Part shown: piece after piece, positions 16,540-26,260 of the stretch
Numbering within the stretch: the stretch's first letter is position 1
Layout: each line of letters opens with the position of its first letter
DNA from: UBA10649 sp963793105
GTDB taxonomy: Bacteria > Actinomycetota > Actinomycetes > S36-B12
Length of the DNA stretch: 64,000 nt
Direction: 5' to 3'
Assembly: GCA_963793105.1 (NCBI GenBank)
Contig: CAWBZB010000003.1
Coordinates: forward strand, 434,001-498,000
The notes under the pieces: model-generated
The model's database searches: none
Seen by the model: only the letters and a program-made list of their open reading frames with translations
Told to the model about the DNA's origin: nothing
Translations under genes and position numbers: made by a program

Positions 16540-18846
16540 TCAGACGCCGACCGGCGTCTCCTCGCCGACCGCGATCGGCCGACGCTTGGACACGATCACG
16601 GCGATCACGACGATCGCCACGGCCCCGAGCGCGATGGCCCAGCGCAGCGGCGTGTTGGCCGACTCGCCGATGCTCATCGTCACGACCGCGGGGGCGATCA
16701 GCAGCGCGACCAGGTTCATGACCTTGATCAGCGGGTTGATCGACGGTCCGGCAGTGTCCTTGAACGGATCGCCGACGGTGTCGCCGATGACAGTCGCCTG
16801 GTGCGGCTCGGAGCCCTTGCCGCCGAAGTTGCCGTCCTCGACGAACTTCTTGGCGTTGTCCCACGCCCCGCCCGAGTTGGACAGGAAGACCGCCATGAGC
16901 ACGCCGGTCGCGATGGTTCCGGCCAGGTAGGCGCCGAGGGCCCCTACGCCGAGTCCGAAGCCCACGGCGATCGGCGTCAGGACTGCGAGCAGCCCCGGCG
17001 TGATGAGCTCGCGCAGCGAGTCCTTGGTGACGATGTCGACGACCTTGCCGTACTCGGGCTTCTCGGTGCCCTCCATGATCCCCGGGTGCTCGCGGAACTG
17101 GCGACGCACCTCGAAGATGACGGCGCCGGCAGCGCGGGAGACCGCGTTGATGGCCAGTCCGGAGAACAGGAACACGACCGCCGCGCCGATGATCAGCCCG
17201 ACGAGGTTCGACGGATTCGCGACGTCGAGGATGCCGACGTACTGCAGCGACTCCTGGACGTTCTTCACCAGGTCCGTGCCGCCAGCCTCGGCGGTCGCAC
17301 TGATGATGGTGTCGCGGAAGGCTCCGAACAGCGCGGTCGCGGCGAGCACGGCCGTCGCGATCGCGATGCCCTTCGTGATGGCCTTCGTGGAGTTGCCGAC
17401 GGCGTCGAGGCGCGTGAGCACCTGAGCGCCCTCGCCCTCGACGTCGCCGGACATCTCGGCGATGCCCTGCGCGTTGTCCGAGACCGGGCCGAAGGTGTCC
17501 ATCGAGACGATGACGCCGACCGTGGTGAGCAGGCCGGTGCCGGCCAGCGCGATGGCGAACAGCGACAGCACGACCGATCCGCCGCCCAGCAGGAACGCCG
17601 CGTACACGGCCGCGCCGATGAGCAGGGCCGAGTAGACCGCCGACTCCAGGCCGATCGAGACGCCGGCGAGGATGACCGTCGCCGGGCCGGTCAGCGAGCT
17701 CTTCGCCACGTCATCCACGGGACGACGGTTCGTCTCGGTGAAGTACGCAGTGAGCTGCTGGATGACGGCGGCCAGGATGATGCCGATCAGGACCGCTCCG
17801 ATCGCGAACAGGCGCGGGTTGAAGGTGTCGATCGCGACGCCCAGACCCAGGTCCTCGACGACGACGCCGGTGAAGTCGACCATCTTCGCCGGGAGCAGCC
17901 AGAACGTGGCGGCTGTGACGAGGACGGCCGAGATGACGGCCGAGATGAAGAAGCCTCGGTTGATCGCCGACATCCCCGACCGGTCGGTCGCGCGGGGCGA
18001 GACGGCGAAGATGCCGATGACGGCGGTGATGACGCCGATGGCCGGGACCACCAGCGGGTAGACCAGGCCGATCTCACCGAACGCGGCCTTGCCCAGGATG
18101 AGGGCGGCGACCAGCGTCACGGCGTAGGACTCGAAGAGGTCCGCCGCCATGCCCGCGCAGTCACCGACGTTGTCGCCGACGTTGTCGGCGATCGTCGCGG
18201 CATTGCGGGGGTCGTCCTCCGGGATGCCCTTCTCGACCTTGCCCACCAGGTCGGCGCCCACGTCGGCCGCCTTGGTGAAGATGCCGCCGCCGACTCGCAT
18301 GAACATCGCGAGCAGCGCCGCACCGAACCCGAAGCCCTCGAGCACCTTGGGGGCCTCGCCCTTGTAGACGAGGACGACGAGCGCTGCACCGAAGAGACCG
18401 AGCCCGACGGTGAACATGCCAGCGACGCCGCCGGTGCGGAAGGCGATCTTCATCGCCTGCTGCTCGCTGCCGTCGCGGGCCGCCGCTGCCACGCGGACGT
18501 TGCCGCGGACCGCGAGCCACATGCCCGTGTACCCGGTGACCCCCGAGAAGACGGCACCCACGACGAAGAAGATGCTTCGCCCGATGCGCTCGCTCGTGGT
18601 CTCCGCTGGGAGGAGGAAGAGCACGAAGAACACGACGGTCGCGAAGATGGAGAGCGTCTTGAATTGGCGGTTCAGGTACGCCGCCGCGCCCTCCTGGACG
18701 GCTCCGGCGATCTCCTTCATGCGTTCCGTGCCCTCACTCGCCGCGAGAACCTCGCGGGCCAGGACAGCAGCAACGCCCAGGGCCGCGAGCGCGATGACAG
18801 CAACGATGACGACGATGGTCAGGTTGCTCCCGCTCAACTCGATCAT
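16540..18846 (-). CDS. hppA: membrane proton-translocating pyrophosphatase
   Basis: A 768-residue, about 16-span enzyme coupling PPi hydrolysis to ion pumping. The pyrophosphate-binding motifs are visible: DVGADLVGKVEKGIPEDDPR near residue 200, NVGDNVGDCAGMAAD, and C-terminal DTVGDPFKDTAGPS. The GNSTKAITKG motif has Lys at the position that is Ala in potassium-dependent enzymes, pointing to the K+-independent H+-pumping class. The ATG at 18846 has GAGGAG 7 nt upstream. It is a single gene, convergent with nothing and followed by a hairpin. Confidence 0.93.
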   Translation of the reverse strand: MIELSGSNLTIVVIVAVIALAALGVAAVLAREVLAASEGTERMKEIAGAVQEGAAAYLNRQFKTLSIFATVVFFVLFLLPAETTSERIGRSIFFVVGAVFSGVTGYTGMWLAVRGNVRVAAAARDGSEQQAMKIAFRTGGVAGMFTVGLGLFGAALVVLVYKGEAPKVLEGFGFGAALLAMFMRVGGGIFTKAADVGADLVGKVEKGIPEDDPRNAATIADNVGDNVGDCAGMAADLFESYAVTLVAALILGKAAFGEIGLVYPLVVPAIGVITAVIGIFAVSPRATDRSGMSAINRGFFISAVISAVLVTAATFWLLPAKMVDFTGVVVEDLGLGVAIDTFNPRLFAIGAVLIGIILAAVIQQLTAYFTETNRRPVDDVAKSSLTGPATVILAGVSIGLESAVYSALLIGAAVYAAFLLGGGSVVLSLFAIALAGTGLLTTVGVIVSMDTFGPVSDNAQGIAEMSGDVEGEGAQVLTRLDAVGNSTKAITKGIAIATAVLAATALFGAFRDTIISATAEAGGTDLVKNVQESLQYVGILDVANPSNLVGLIIGAAVVFLFSGLAINAVSRAAGAVIFEVRRQFREHPGIMEGTEKPEYGKVVDIVTKDSLRELITPGLLAVLTPIAVGFGLGVGALGAYLAGTIATGVLMAVFLSNSGGAWDNAKKFVEDGNFGGKGSEPHQATVIGDTVGDPFKDTAGPSINPLIKVMNLVALLIAPAVVTMSIGESANTPLRWAIALGAVAIVVIAVIVSKRRPIAVGEETPVGV

Positions 18847-18992
18847 GGGACTCCTCGGTGTCGGCCCGGGCGAGCGCGAGCGCGCCTGGACACTGGGAAA
18901 AGGGCGGCCGCCCGCGAGACGCGGTGGCCGCAGTTGCGCGGAGTCTACGCAGGGGGCGGACCGACACCGACGAGCCCCCAAAATGGAAGCCC

Positions 18993-20918
18993 TTACATGC
19001 GGGTGACCTTCGTCACGGCGAAGTCCGTCATCGGCGAGCGCGCCAGGGCCACCCGCGTCGCATTCAGGATCGCCAGGACGTCGATGGCCTCCTGGGCGAT
19101 CGCGCCCGCGAGAGGCGGCAGCAGGCCGACGACCGCCAGGGCCATTCCGATCGAGCTGAGGACGATGCCCCCGATCGCGGTCTGGAGAGCGATCCGCCGC
19201 AGGCGCCGCCCGATGTGCATGAGCTCATCGAGCCTCTCGAAGGAGGAATCCAGCACCACCGCATCCGCCGCCTCGGCCGTCACGTCGTTGTTCTTGCCGA
19301 AGGCGACGCCGACGGTCGCGGCGGTCATCGCCGGCGCGTCGTTGATGCCGTCTCCGAGGAACACCGTGGCCGCCCGGGCCGTCTCGCTCCTGACGATCTC
19401 GAGCTTGCGCTCCGGGGAGACCTGCGCCAGCGCCTCGTCGAGCCCCACCCTCTCCGCCAGGTAGTCCACCTCGCTCTGCCGGTCCCCCGACAGCAGGAGC
19501 GTGCGCACGACGTCGTGCCGACCTCCCAGGTGGGCGATGAACTCCCGGGCACCGCTCCGCGGCTCGTCGCGGAACTGCAGCGTGCCGCCGTACTGTCCGT
19601 CGACGAGGACGACGCACTCCAGCCCTGCGCTCTCCTCCGGCAGCAACGCGACCAGTTCTGGGCGGGTGCGCGCGAGTGCGGCCCGACCGGTCACCTGGAC
19701 CTCGCGGCCGCCGGCGACCGCCTGCAGCCCCGATCCCGGCACCTCCGTCACGTGGCTGACGGGCATGCGTTCTACGTCGCGGGTGGCCTCGATGACGGCG
19801 ATCGCCAGCGGGTGCCTGCTGTACTGCTCCACCGAGGACACGAGGCCAAGGAGGAGACCCTCCTCCACGCCCTCGGCGACGTAGACGCCCGCCAGCGTCG
19901 GCTTGCCGTAGGTCAGCGTCCCGGTCTTGTCGAAGATCATGGTGCGGGCGGTGCTGATGCGCTCGAGCATCGACGGGTCCCGGATGATGATCCCGTAGCG
20001 CGCGGCCAGGGCGATCGCCCCGATGATGGCCACCGGGACCCCGATCAGCAACGGGCACGGAGTGGCGATCACCAGGACGGCGAGGAACCGGTCGGGATCT
20101 CCGCTCACGGCCCAGCCCACGGACGCGAGCCCGAGGGCGACGAGCGTGTAGGCGATGCCCAGCCGGTCGGCCAGTCGGCGCATGGGCGGCTGCTCGGACT
20201 CCGCCTTGGTCAGGACCCCGACGATCTGCGCGTACCGGCTGTCGGCCGCCGTTCGCTCCGCCCGGATCGACAGGGCCTGCAGGCTGTTGATGGCCCCGGA
20301 CAGCACCTGCGATCCGGGCGTCTTGGGCACGACGTACGGCTCCCCGGTCAGGTAGGACTCGTCCATCGAGCCGTGCCCCTCGACGACGATCCCGTCGACC
20401 GGGCAGATCTCGTGCGGCAGCACGACGACGACCGCGCCGACCGGCACCTCGGCGACGTCACGGTCAACCAGCTCGCCGTCGGCGGTGCGGACGTGCGCAA
20501 TCGTGGGGCTGCGCCGGGCAAGCGCGTCCAGCACCGCGGACGCACGGGCCGAGGCGGCGTCCTCCAGGGCCTTCCCCCCGGAGACCATGAGCGCGATGAC
20601 CGAGGCGACCAGCCATTCGCCGAGGATGGCCGCCGTGATCATGGCGAGCAGGCCGAGGACGTCGGCGCCCACGGTTCGCGTGACCAGGCCGCGGACTACC
20701 TCGATCGCCAGCGGAACGGCCACGACGACGCACATGACCATCAGCGGCAGATCGGCCCACCACTCCTCGAGACCGCCGATCCGCAATGCGCCCCAGAGGG
20801 CGATGGCGATCAGGGTGGCGATCGACACCCGACCCTGGGTGGAGGACGCCAGCGCGGCCACGTACAGGCGGACGCCGCTCGCGGGTGGATGCGCGTCCGG
20901 CAGGGCCGTCGTCATCAC
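18993..20918 (-). CDS. heavy-metal translocating P1B-type ATPase
   Basis: A 641-residue transporter. The actuator motif is SGGKALEDAASARA with TGEP. The membrane metal motif is TPCPL in place of the common CPC or SPC. The phosphorylation motif is DKTGTLT, with SRHPLA in the nucleotide-binding domain and GDGINDAPAM in the hinge. It has no N-terminal metal-binding domain or His-rich tail. Eight membrane spans fit the P1B topology. The metal cannot be deduced; TPC proteins are not well typed. Two adjacent ATGs (20918 and 20915) could serve as start. Confidence 0.88.
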   Translation of the reverse strand: MMTTALPDAHPPASGVRLYVAALASSTQGRVSIATLIAIALWGALRIGGLEEWWADLPLMVMCVVVAVPLAIEVVRGLVTRTVGADVLGLLAMITAAILGEWLVASVIALMVSGGKALEDAASARASAVLDALARRSPTIAHVRTADGELVDRDVAEVPVGAVVVVLPHEICPVDGIVVEGHGSMDESYLTGEPYVVPKTPGSQVLSGAINSLQALSIRAERTAADSRYAQIVGVLTKAESEQPPMRRLADRLGIAYTLVALGLASVGWAVSGDPDRFLAVLVIATPCPLLIGVPVAIIGAIALAARYGIIIRDPSMLERISTARTMIFDKTGTLTYGKPTLAGVYVAEGVEEGLLLGLVSSVEQYSRHPLAIAVIEATRDVERMPVSHVTEVPGSGLQAVAGGREVQVTGRAALARTRPELVALLPEESAGLECVVLVDGQYGGTLQFRDEPRSGAREFIAHLGGRHDVVRTLLLSGDRQSEVDYLAERVGLDEALAQVSPERKLEIVRSETARAATVFLGDGINDAPAMTAATVGVAFGKNNDVTAEAADAVVLDSSFERLDELMHIGRRLRRIALQTAIGGIVLSSIGMALAVVGLLPPLAGAIAQEAIDVLAILNATRVALARSPMTDFAVTKVTRM

Positions 20919-20946
20919 CCCCTCATCGCCTCGGGGCCCGTCTGGC

Positions 20947-21285
20947 TCAGGCGGGCGGTAGCACCTCGTCGAGGGTCGCGTGCAGCGGGATGACGGCGTC
21001 GAGCCCGGTGATGGTGAAGACCTTCATGACGCGGTGAGACGACACGACGACGTCGAGGGTGCCCTGCGACTCCCGGACGTGCTTCAGCGCCGTCACGAGC
21101 ACGCCGAGCCCCGTCGAGTCGATGAAGCCCACGGCCGACAGGTCCACGATGATCGAGGTGCCCTGCCGCGTCGACAGCGGATCGAGTTCCGCTTGCAGGA
21201 CGGGGGCCGAATGGACGTCCAGTTCACCGGTTCCGGTCACGACCCAGCGTTCGCCGAACTGGGCGGCCGTCACGGTGAAGTCCAC
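20947..21285 (-). CDS. STAS-domain anti-sigma factor antagonist
   Basis: A 112-residue single STAS domain. The phosphorylatable serine lies in FIDSTGLGVLV near residue 57, preceded by the DLSAVGF strand, as in SpoIIAA/RsbV-type antagonists that release a sigma factor from its anti-sigma kinase when dephosphorylated. No kinase or phosphatase partner is nearby. GTG at 21285 is chosen because homology begins with it. Confidence 0.85.
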   Translation of the reverse strand: MDFTVTAAQFGERWVVTGTGELDVHSAPVLQAELDPLSTRQGTSIIVDLSAVGFIDSTGLGVLVTALKHVRESQGTLDVVVSSHRVMKVFTITGLDAVIPLHATLDEVLPPA

Positions 21286-21333
21286 CCGCCTACTGTGGCA
21301 CAGGCCGTCACACGGCGGCCCCACAATGGGGTG

Positions 21334-23656
21334 ATGCGAGCCGAGGACGACACCCTGCTGAGGCGGCTCGCGCACGGCAGGGCTGACCGACTCGTGCACG
21401 TCCACGAGGTGTCGGCGCGCCACGCCCGCACGACCGACTGGCCCGCCTGGGTCCCGCCGGAGGTGCGGAGCGCCTACCAGTCCCAGGGCATCGATCGTCC
21501 GTGGCAGCATCAGGCCGCCGCCGCGCAGCTCGCTCACGAGCATCGGCACGTCGCCATCGCGACCGGCACGGCCTCGGGCAAGAGCCTCGCCTTCGGCATG
21601 CTCGCCCTGACTCGCATCGAGGCCGGGACGCACGCTCCGGACGGCCGAGGTGCCACCGCCTTGTACCTGTCGCCCACGAAGGCGCTGGCCAACGACCAAC
21701 TGCGCAGCCTGCAGGCGCTCGACCTGCCGTGGCTCCGCGCCGCCACCTACGACGGCGACACCCCGTCGGAGGAACGCGCCTGGGTCCGCCAGCACGCGAA
21801 CTACGTCCTGACGAACCCCGACCTGCTCCATCACTCGCTGCTGCCCGGCCACTCGGCATGGTCGTCGTTCCTGCGCCGACTGCAGGTCATCGTGATCGAC
21901 GAGGCGCACGCGTATCGCGGCGTGCTGGGAGCCCACGTGTCCCTCGTCGTGCGCCGGCTGCGGCGCATCGCCGCCCACTACGGCGCCGACCCCGTCATCG
22001 TGACGGCCTCGGCGACCCTCGCCGACGCGGCCGAGCACGCGTCACGCCTCATCGGATCGGCGGCCGACGCCATCACCGAGGACACCTCGCCCCACCCAGC
22101 GATGACCATCGCCTTCTGGGAGCCCCCGGTGCTCGAGGCTCCGCCGGACGATCGTGACCCGGTGCGGCGCAGCGCGCTCAGCGAGACGGCCGACCTCGTC
22201 GCCGACTGCGTCGTCGAGGGCCGCCAGACGCTGGCCTTCGTACGCAGCCGGCGCGGCGCGGAGACCACCGCGTCCCTCGTCCGCGACCACCTGCTCGACG
22301 TCGACCCGGCGCTGGCCGACGTGGCCGCCGCCTACCGCGGCGGGTACCTGCCCGAGGAGCGCCGGGCGCTGGAGGCCGGGCTGCGGGAGGGGCGCGTGCG
22401 GGCCCTCGCCACCACCAACGCACTCGAGATGGGCATCGACGTCAGCGGTCTCGACGTCGTCATCACCGCAGGCTGGCCGGGAACGCGGGCGAGCCTGTGG
22501 CAGCAGTTCGGCCGGGCCGGCCGAGCCGGGTCGGCGGCCCTGGGCATCTTCGTCGCCCGGGACGACCCGCTGGACGCCTACCTCGTCCACCACCCGGACG
22601 TCGTCCTCGACCGGGACGTCGAGGCCAGCGTGTTCGATCCGGGGAACCGGTACGTCCTCGCCCCGCACCTGTGCGCCGCCGCCGCCGAGGTCCCGCTGGT
22701 CGAGGACGATCTCGATGCCTGGTTCGGCCCGACAGCGCGATCGGTCATCGACGATGTCGTCGCCGACGGACTCCTGCGCAAGCGGCCGGGCGGGTGGTTC
22801 TGGACGCGCCGCGAGCGCGCCTCCGACCTGACCGACCTGCGCGGCAGCGGCGGCGCTGCGGTGCGCGTGGTGGAGGACGGCACCGGTCGACTGCTCGGCA
22901 CCGTCGATCGAGCGGCCGCCCCGGCAACCGTGCACCCGGGCGCGGTGTACGTGCATCAGGGCGTGACCCACGTCGTGACGGGTCTCGACCTCGACGACGC
23001 GGTCGCGACCGTGGTGGAGCAGGAGGTCGACTACTCCACGCAGGCCAGGAGCATCAGCGACATCCGGATCGTCGGCGCCGACCAGTCGCGGGCCGACGGG
23101 CTCCTGCACCTCGGCCGGGTCGAGGTGACCTCGCAGGTGGTGTCCTTCCAGCGACGACGACCGAACGGCGAGTCACTGGGAGAGGAGCTGCTGGACCTGC
23201 CCGTCGCAGCAGCTGAGCACGCAGTCGGTGTGGTGGACGCTCGCGGAGGAGTCGGTCGTCGGGGCGGGCATCGACCCGCAGGACATCCCGGGGGCCGCCC
23301 ACGCGGCGGAGCATGCGTCCATCGGCCTGCTCCCCCTGTTCGCGACGTGCGATCGCTGGGACCTGGGCGGCGTCTCCACGGCCTGCCACCCGGACACCGG
23401 CCAGCCCACGGTGTTCGTCTACGACGGCTACCCGGGCGGGGCTGGCTTCGCCGAGCACGGCTTCCGGATCGCCGAGGACTGGCTGTCGGCGACCCGATCC
23501 ACCATCGCCGACTGCCCGTGCGCGAGCGGCTGCCCGTCCTGCATCCAGTCCCCGAAGTGCGGCAACGGCAACAGCCCCCTGGACAAGGCGAGGGCCGTCA
23601 CGCTCCTCGACCTCGTCCTCACGGAGATGGCTCGCCCGCTCGCGCTGAGGACCTGA
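21334..23656 (+). pseudogene. MrfA-like DEAH helicase with DUF1998, frameshifted
   Basis: A superfamily-2 helicase. Walker A is TGTASGKS, the DEAH box is VIDEAHAYRG, and helicase-C motifs include GIDVSGLDVVITAGWPG and QQFGRAGRAG. The C-terminal DUF1998 domain has the four-cysteine zinc set C..C...CPSC......C. This architecture matches Bacillus MrfA, a 3'-5' DNA translocase in mitomycin-lesion repair, and mycobacterial Rv3649. The frame breaks at about 23204; removing one base joins ...LLDLPV to QQLSTQSVWW and gives about 774 residues. The 3' end overlaps the last tad gene by 38 bp on the other strand. Confidence 0.8.
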
Positions 23657-23990
23657 CATCCGCCGCCGGACGGCCCAGGAGCGCCAGCAGCCGGACCGTC
23701 GTCTCCGGCGCTGCCGAGCTGACCTCGATCACGACGTCCGTCCCCTCCTGGGCACACGCGGTGAGGCTCATGCCGTTCGCCGCGGCCGTGCTCGCGGCCT
23801 TGGCGCACGGGTCGACGATCGCCTGCACTGCGGCCAGCGCCGCGAGGTCGGCGACCGTCGCCGCCCGTTGCCGGGCCACCGCCTGGGCCGCCACTCCCGC
23901 GCACGCCAGGCCCACGAGCAGCAGCAGGCTGACCAGCGCAAGCGCCCACACGATGGCCACGCCGCGATCGTCGCTCGCCTCCGCCGTCAC
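23619..23990 (-). CDS. TadE-like pilus protein (Rv3654c type)
   Basis: A 123-residue protein with an N-terminal hydrophobic helix right after DDRGVAIVWAL, the TadE/TadG-like start seen in pseudopilins. Two Cys residues in the soluble part could form a disulfide. It is the last gene of the tad operon and starts at GTG overlapping the previous stop. Probably a minor pilin exposed outside the membrane. Confidence 0.75.
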   Translation of the reverse strand: MTAEASDDRGVAIVWALALVSLLLLVGLACAGVAAQAVARQRAATVADLAALAAVQAIVDPCAKAASTAAANGMSLTACAQEGTDVVIEVSSAAPETTVRLLALLGRPAADVRSSARAGEPSP

Positions 23991-24445
23991 GGCCCCTCGT
24001 CCGACCACTCGCGCGGAATCGCGACCCGCTGGGTCAGGGTCACGGAGATCCCGCGCAGGAGGGGCACGGGCGCGCTCACCTGCTGGTCGGCCACCACGAC
24101 GACCGACGCGCCGTCGTCCTCCACCCGGAGAACCGCGCCCGGCGCATGTGACCGAGCCGTGTCCAACGCCGCCCCCACCGTCACGCCCCTGGCGATCTCC
24201 CGCGCGGCGCCCCGGACCGCATCGCCGAGGACCATCGTCGTACCCGCCAGGGAGACCGCCCATCCCAGGCACACGGCCACGGCGACCAGCACCGGGATGG
24301 CGAGGGCCGCCTCCAGCAGGACCGCACCACGGTCGCCCACAGCGGCGGCCCGTCCAGCGAGGTGGCGCGGCGACCGCCGGTGGGTCGCCGCGCCACGCGT
24401 CGGCCGCTCCCCGTCCCGCGATCGCCGCCGAGCCATCCCTTCCAC
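23987..24445 (-). CDS. TadE-family minor pilin
   Basis: A 152-residue protein. After a basic N-terminal stretch of about 38 residues comes GDRGAVLLEAALAIPVLV, the TadE prepilin-like helix with a Glu at the processing-site position, then a soluble domain. The upstream basic stretch may be longer than the true N-terminus. It lies between the DUF4244 pilin and the second TadE-like gene. Confidence 0.8.
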   Translation of the reverse strand: MEGMARRRSRDGERPTRGAATHRRSPRHLAGRAAAVGDRGAVLLEAALAIPVLVAVAVCLGWAVSLAGTTMVLGDAVRGAAREIARGVTVGAALDTARSHAPGAVLRVEDDGASVVVVADQQVSAPVPLLRGISVTLTQRVAIPREWSDEGP

Positions 24446-24628
24446 CTAGCCGAACAACGAGGAGAAGGCGTTCGACAGCACGCTCCACAGCAGATCGCGA
24501 ACCTCCGTGCTGGTGAGGAGCTTGATCAGCACCCCGCCCAGCCCCGCGGCGGCGACCGTGCCCACCGCGTACTCCGCCGTCGACAGGCCGTCCTCGTCTG
24601 TGAGGATCCGGGCCACAACCTTGTTCAT
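24446..24628 (-). CDS. DUF4244 Flp-type major pilin
   Basis: A 60-residue prepilin. The motif EDG-LSTAEYAVG gives a Gly processing site with Glu at +5 and Tyr at +6, the Flp pilin signature, followed by a hydrophobic helix. The ATG at 24628 is behind a strong AAGGGGGAGA site; the upstream frame extension is not used. Actinobacterial tad operons have this DUF4244 pilin between the tadC and TadE genes. Confidence 0.88.
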   Translation of the reverse strand: MNKVVARILTDEDGLSTAEYAVGTVAAAGLGGVLIKLLTSTEVRDLLWSVLSNAFSSLFG

Positions 24629-24793
24629 GTTCTCCCCCTTCTGGCCGCCGCTGGCGACCGTGCCGACCGTCGGCACCGACGACTTCGCCGCCGTGTGCAT
24701 CAGGGTGCTGCGGCGCATGGCGTGGGGGCAGGGGGCGGCACCGGGCTGGGGGCGGCGGACCGCCCGAACGACGACCTGTGGATGAGCACCCCC

Positions 24794-25530
24794 TCACCCC
24801 CCGAGCAGGCTGCCGGCGAGCGACGCCACCACCGGCACCACACCCAGGAGCAGGAAGGCCGGCAGGAAGCAGGCCGCCAGCGGCGCGACGGCTCGCACTC
24901 CGGCCGCGCGCGCCGCCACCTCGACCGCCGTCTGACGCTCGCGCCGGAGGTCTTCCGCGATGCGGGTGAGCACGGTCGCGAGCGGGGCGCCTGATTCCGC
25001 CGACCGGGTCACCGCCGCGCCCAGGGGCGCCAGCGCCGGGACCTGTGCCAGCGATCGCCACGCGATGTCGGTGTCCGCACCCAGGTCGATCGCCGCCAGT
25101 ACCGGGCGCAGCGCGCCACCCATCGGGTCGCCGACCGCGGACGCCACCGCACCGAGTGCCTCGCGAACTGTCGCCCCCGACGCGAGGGTCGCGGCCAGCA
25201 GGTCCGCGGTCAGGGGTGCCTGGCGCTCGAGCGCCTCGCGGGTGCGCCGAGCCCCGCGGGACTCCAGGTTCGTGGTCATCCTCGGCACCAGCACCGCGCA
25301 TCCCACTGCGAGGAACACGCCCACGGCGCCGCCGACGAGGAGCCACACCCCCATGCCCGCGAGCAGGCCGGCGCCCACCGCCAGGCGCGCTGACGTCCGA
25401 GGAGCGGCGACGACCGGCTCCGATGCGGAGTTGCGCGCCCCCGTCACCCGTGAGCAGTCGTCCTTCGACGGACGGCGATGCCGCGAACCAGGCCGCTACC
25501 GCCGCCAGCACGCGCGACGATCACGGTCAC
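24794..25530 (-). pseudogene. TadC-like type II secretion F protein, frameshifted
   Basis: An inner-membrane platform protein of the Tad pilus. GTG at 25530 overlaps the tadB stop (GTGA). Three frames are needed: VTVIVA, then VLAAVAAWFAASPSVEGRLL (a membrane helix), then from about 25450 the long frame TGARNSASEP onward. Each step is repaired by removing one base (near 25512 and 25450). The T2SSF domain (ERQAPLTADLLAATLASG, SAESGAPL) and final hydrophobic helices are intact. Confidence 0.75.
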
Positions 25531-26251
25531 AGCAATCGCTCCACGCGGCGCGCGATGCGGCCGGTCCACCAGGTTCCCGCCGCCGTCAGGAGCACCCCGG
25601 CCAGCAGGCACGCTCGTCCCGGCACCGTGAACAGCAACCACGCGAGCGGATCCGAACCGAGCATGATCCCGAACCCGATGCCGAGCGCGGGCAGCAACGC
25701 CAGCAGGCGGGCGGTCGCGCGCGGCCCCGCCAGCTGCCCCTCGAGGTCCACCCGCACGTCCTCCGCCGCTCGGGCAGTGGCGGCCAGTCGCGTGACCGAG
25801 GCCGCCAGCCCGCTCCCGGACTCCGCCCCCACCTGCCAGCACGCGGACAGGTGCGCGAGCACCGGGTCCCGCCCGGCGTCCACGGCCAGCGCCGCGGCGA
25901 CATCGCCGCCGGCTCGCGCGGCGCCGGCGGCCGACGGCCACACGGAGGGCTCACCCCCTACCCGTCCTAGCGCGGCGCGGGGCGACTGGCCCACCTCGAG
26001 CTCGGCGGCCAGCGCCCCCAGGGCCTGGATCACGCGCACGCGCTCGGTGGCCCGTCTTCGGCGAGAGGCCGGTCCGAGCCCCACGCCCGCGACCAGCCGC
26101 GCGGACAGGAGTCGTCGGTGTTCGCGGAGCCTCTCCCGTCCCCCCACCTCGGCTCGCGACAGCTCCGCACCCGGCGTTCCGGTTCTGGGGCCCAGGCCAG
26201 CCAGCCGCCGGCCGCGATCATCACGATCGCCACCACTGCCAGAGCACCCAC
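25527..26251 (-). pseudogene. TadB-like type II secretion F protein, frameshifted
   Basis: The second platform protein of the pilus. The start region at GTG 26251 encodes a membrane helix (VVAIVMIAAGGWLAW) in one frame, while the T2SSF domain (IQALGALAAELEVGQSP, AESGSGLAASVTRLA) and two C-terminal helices are in another. The switch falls at about 26150-26200 and needs a net change of minus one or plus two bases. It lies directly after tadA. Confidence 0.7.
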
Positions 26252-26260
26252 CTTGGGCCC

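Noticed and set aside
14610..16721. 703-codon plus-strand frame opposite topA
   Set aside because: Antisense shadow caused by high GC third positions; no ribosome site and no recognisable motif.
16525..19464. Very long plus-strand open frame (979 codons) opposite hppA
   Set aside because: It is the antisense shadow of hppA and the P-type ATPase, with Asp/Arg/Gly-rich composition and no domain.
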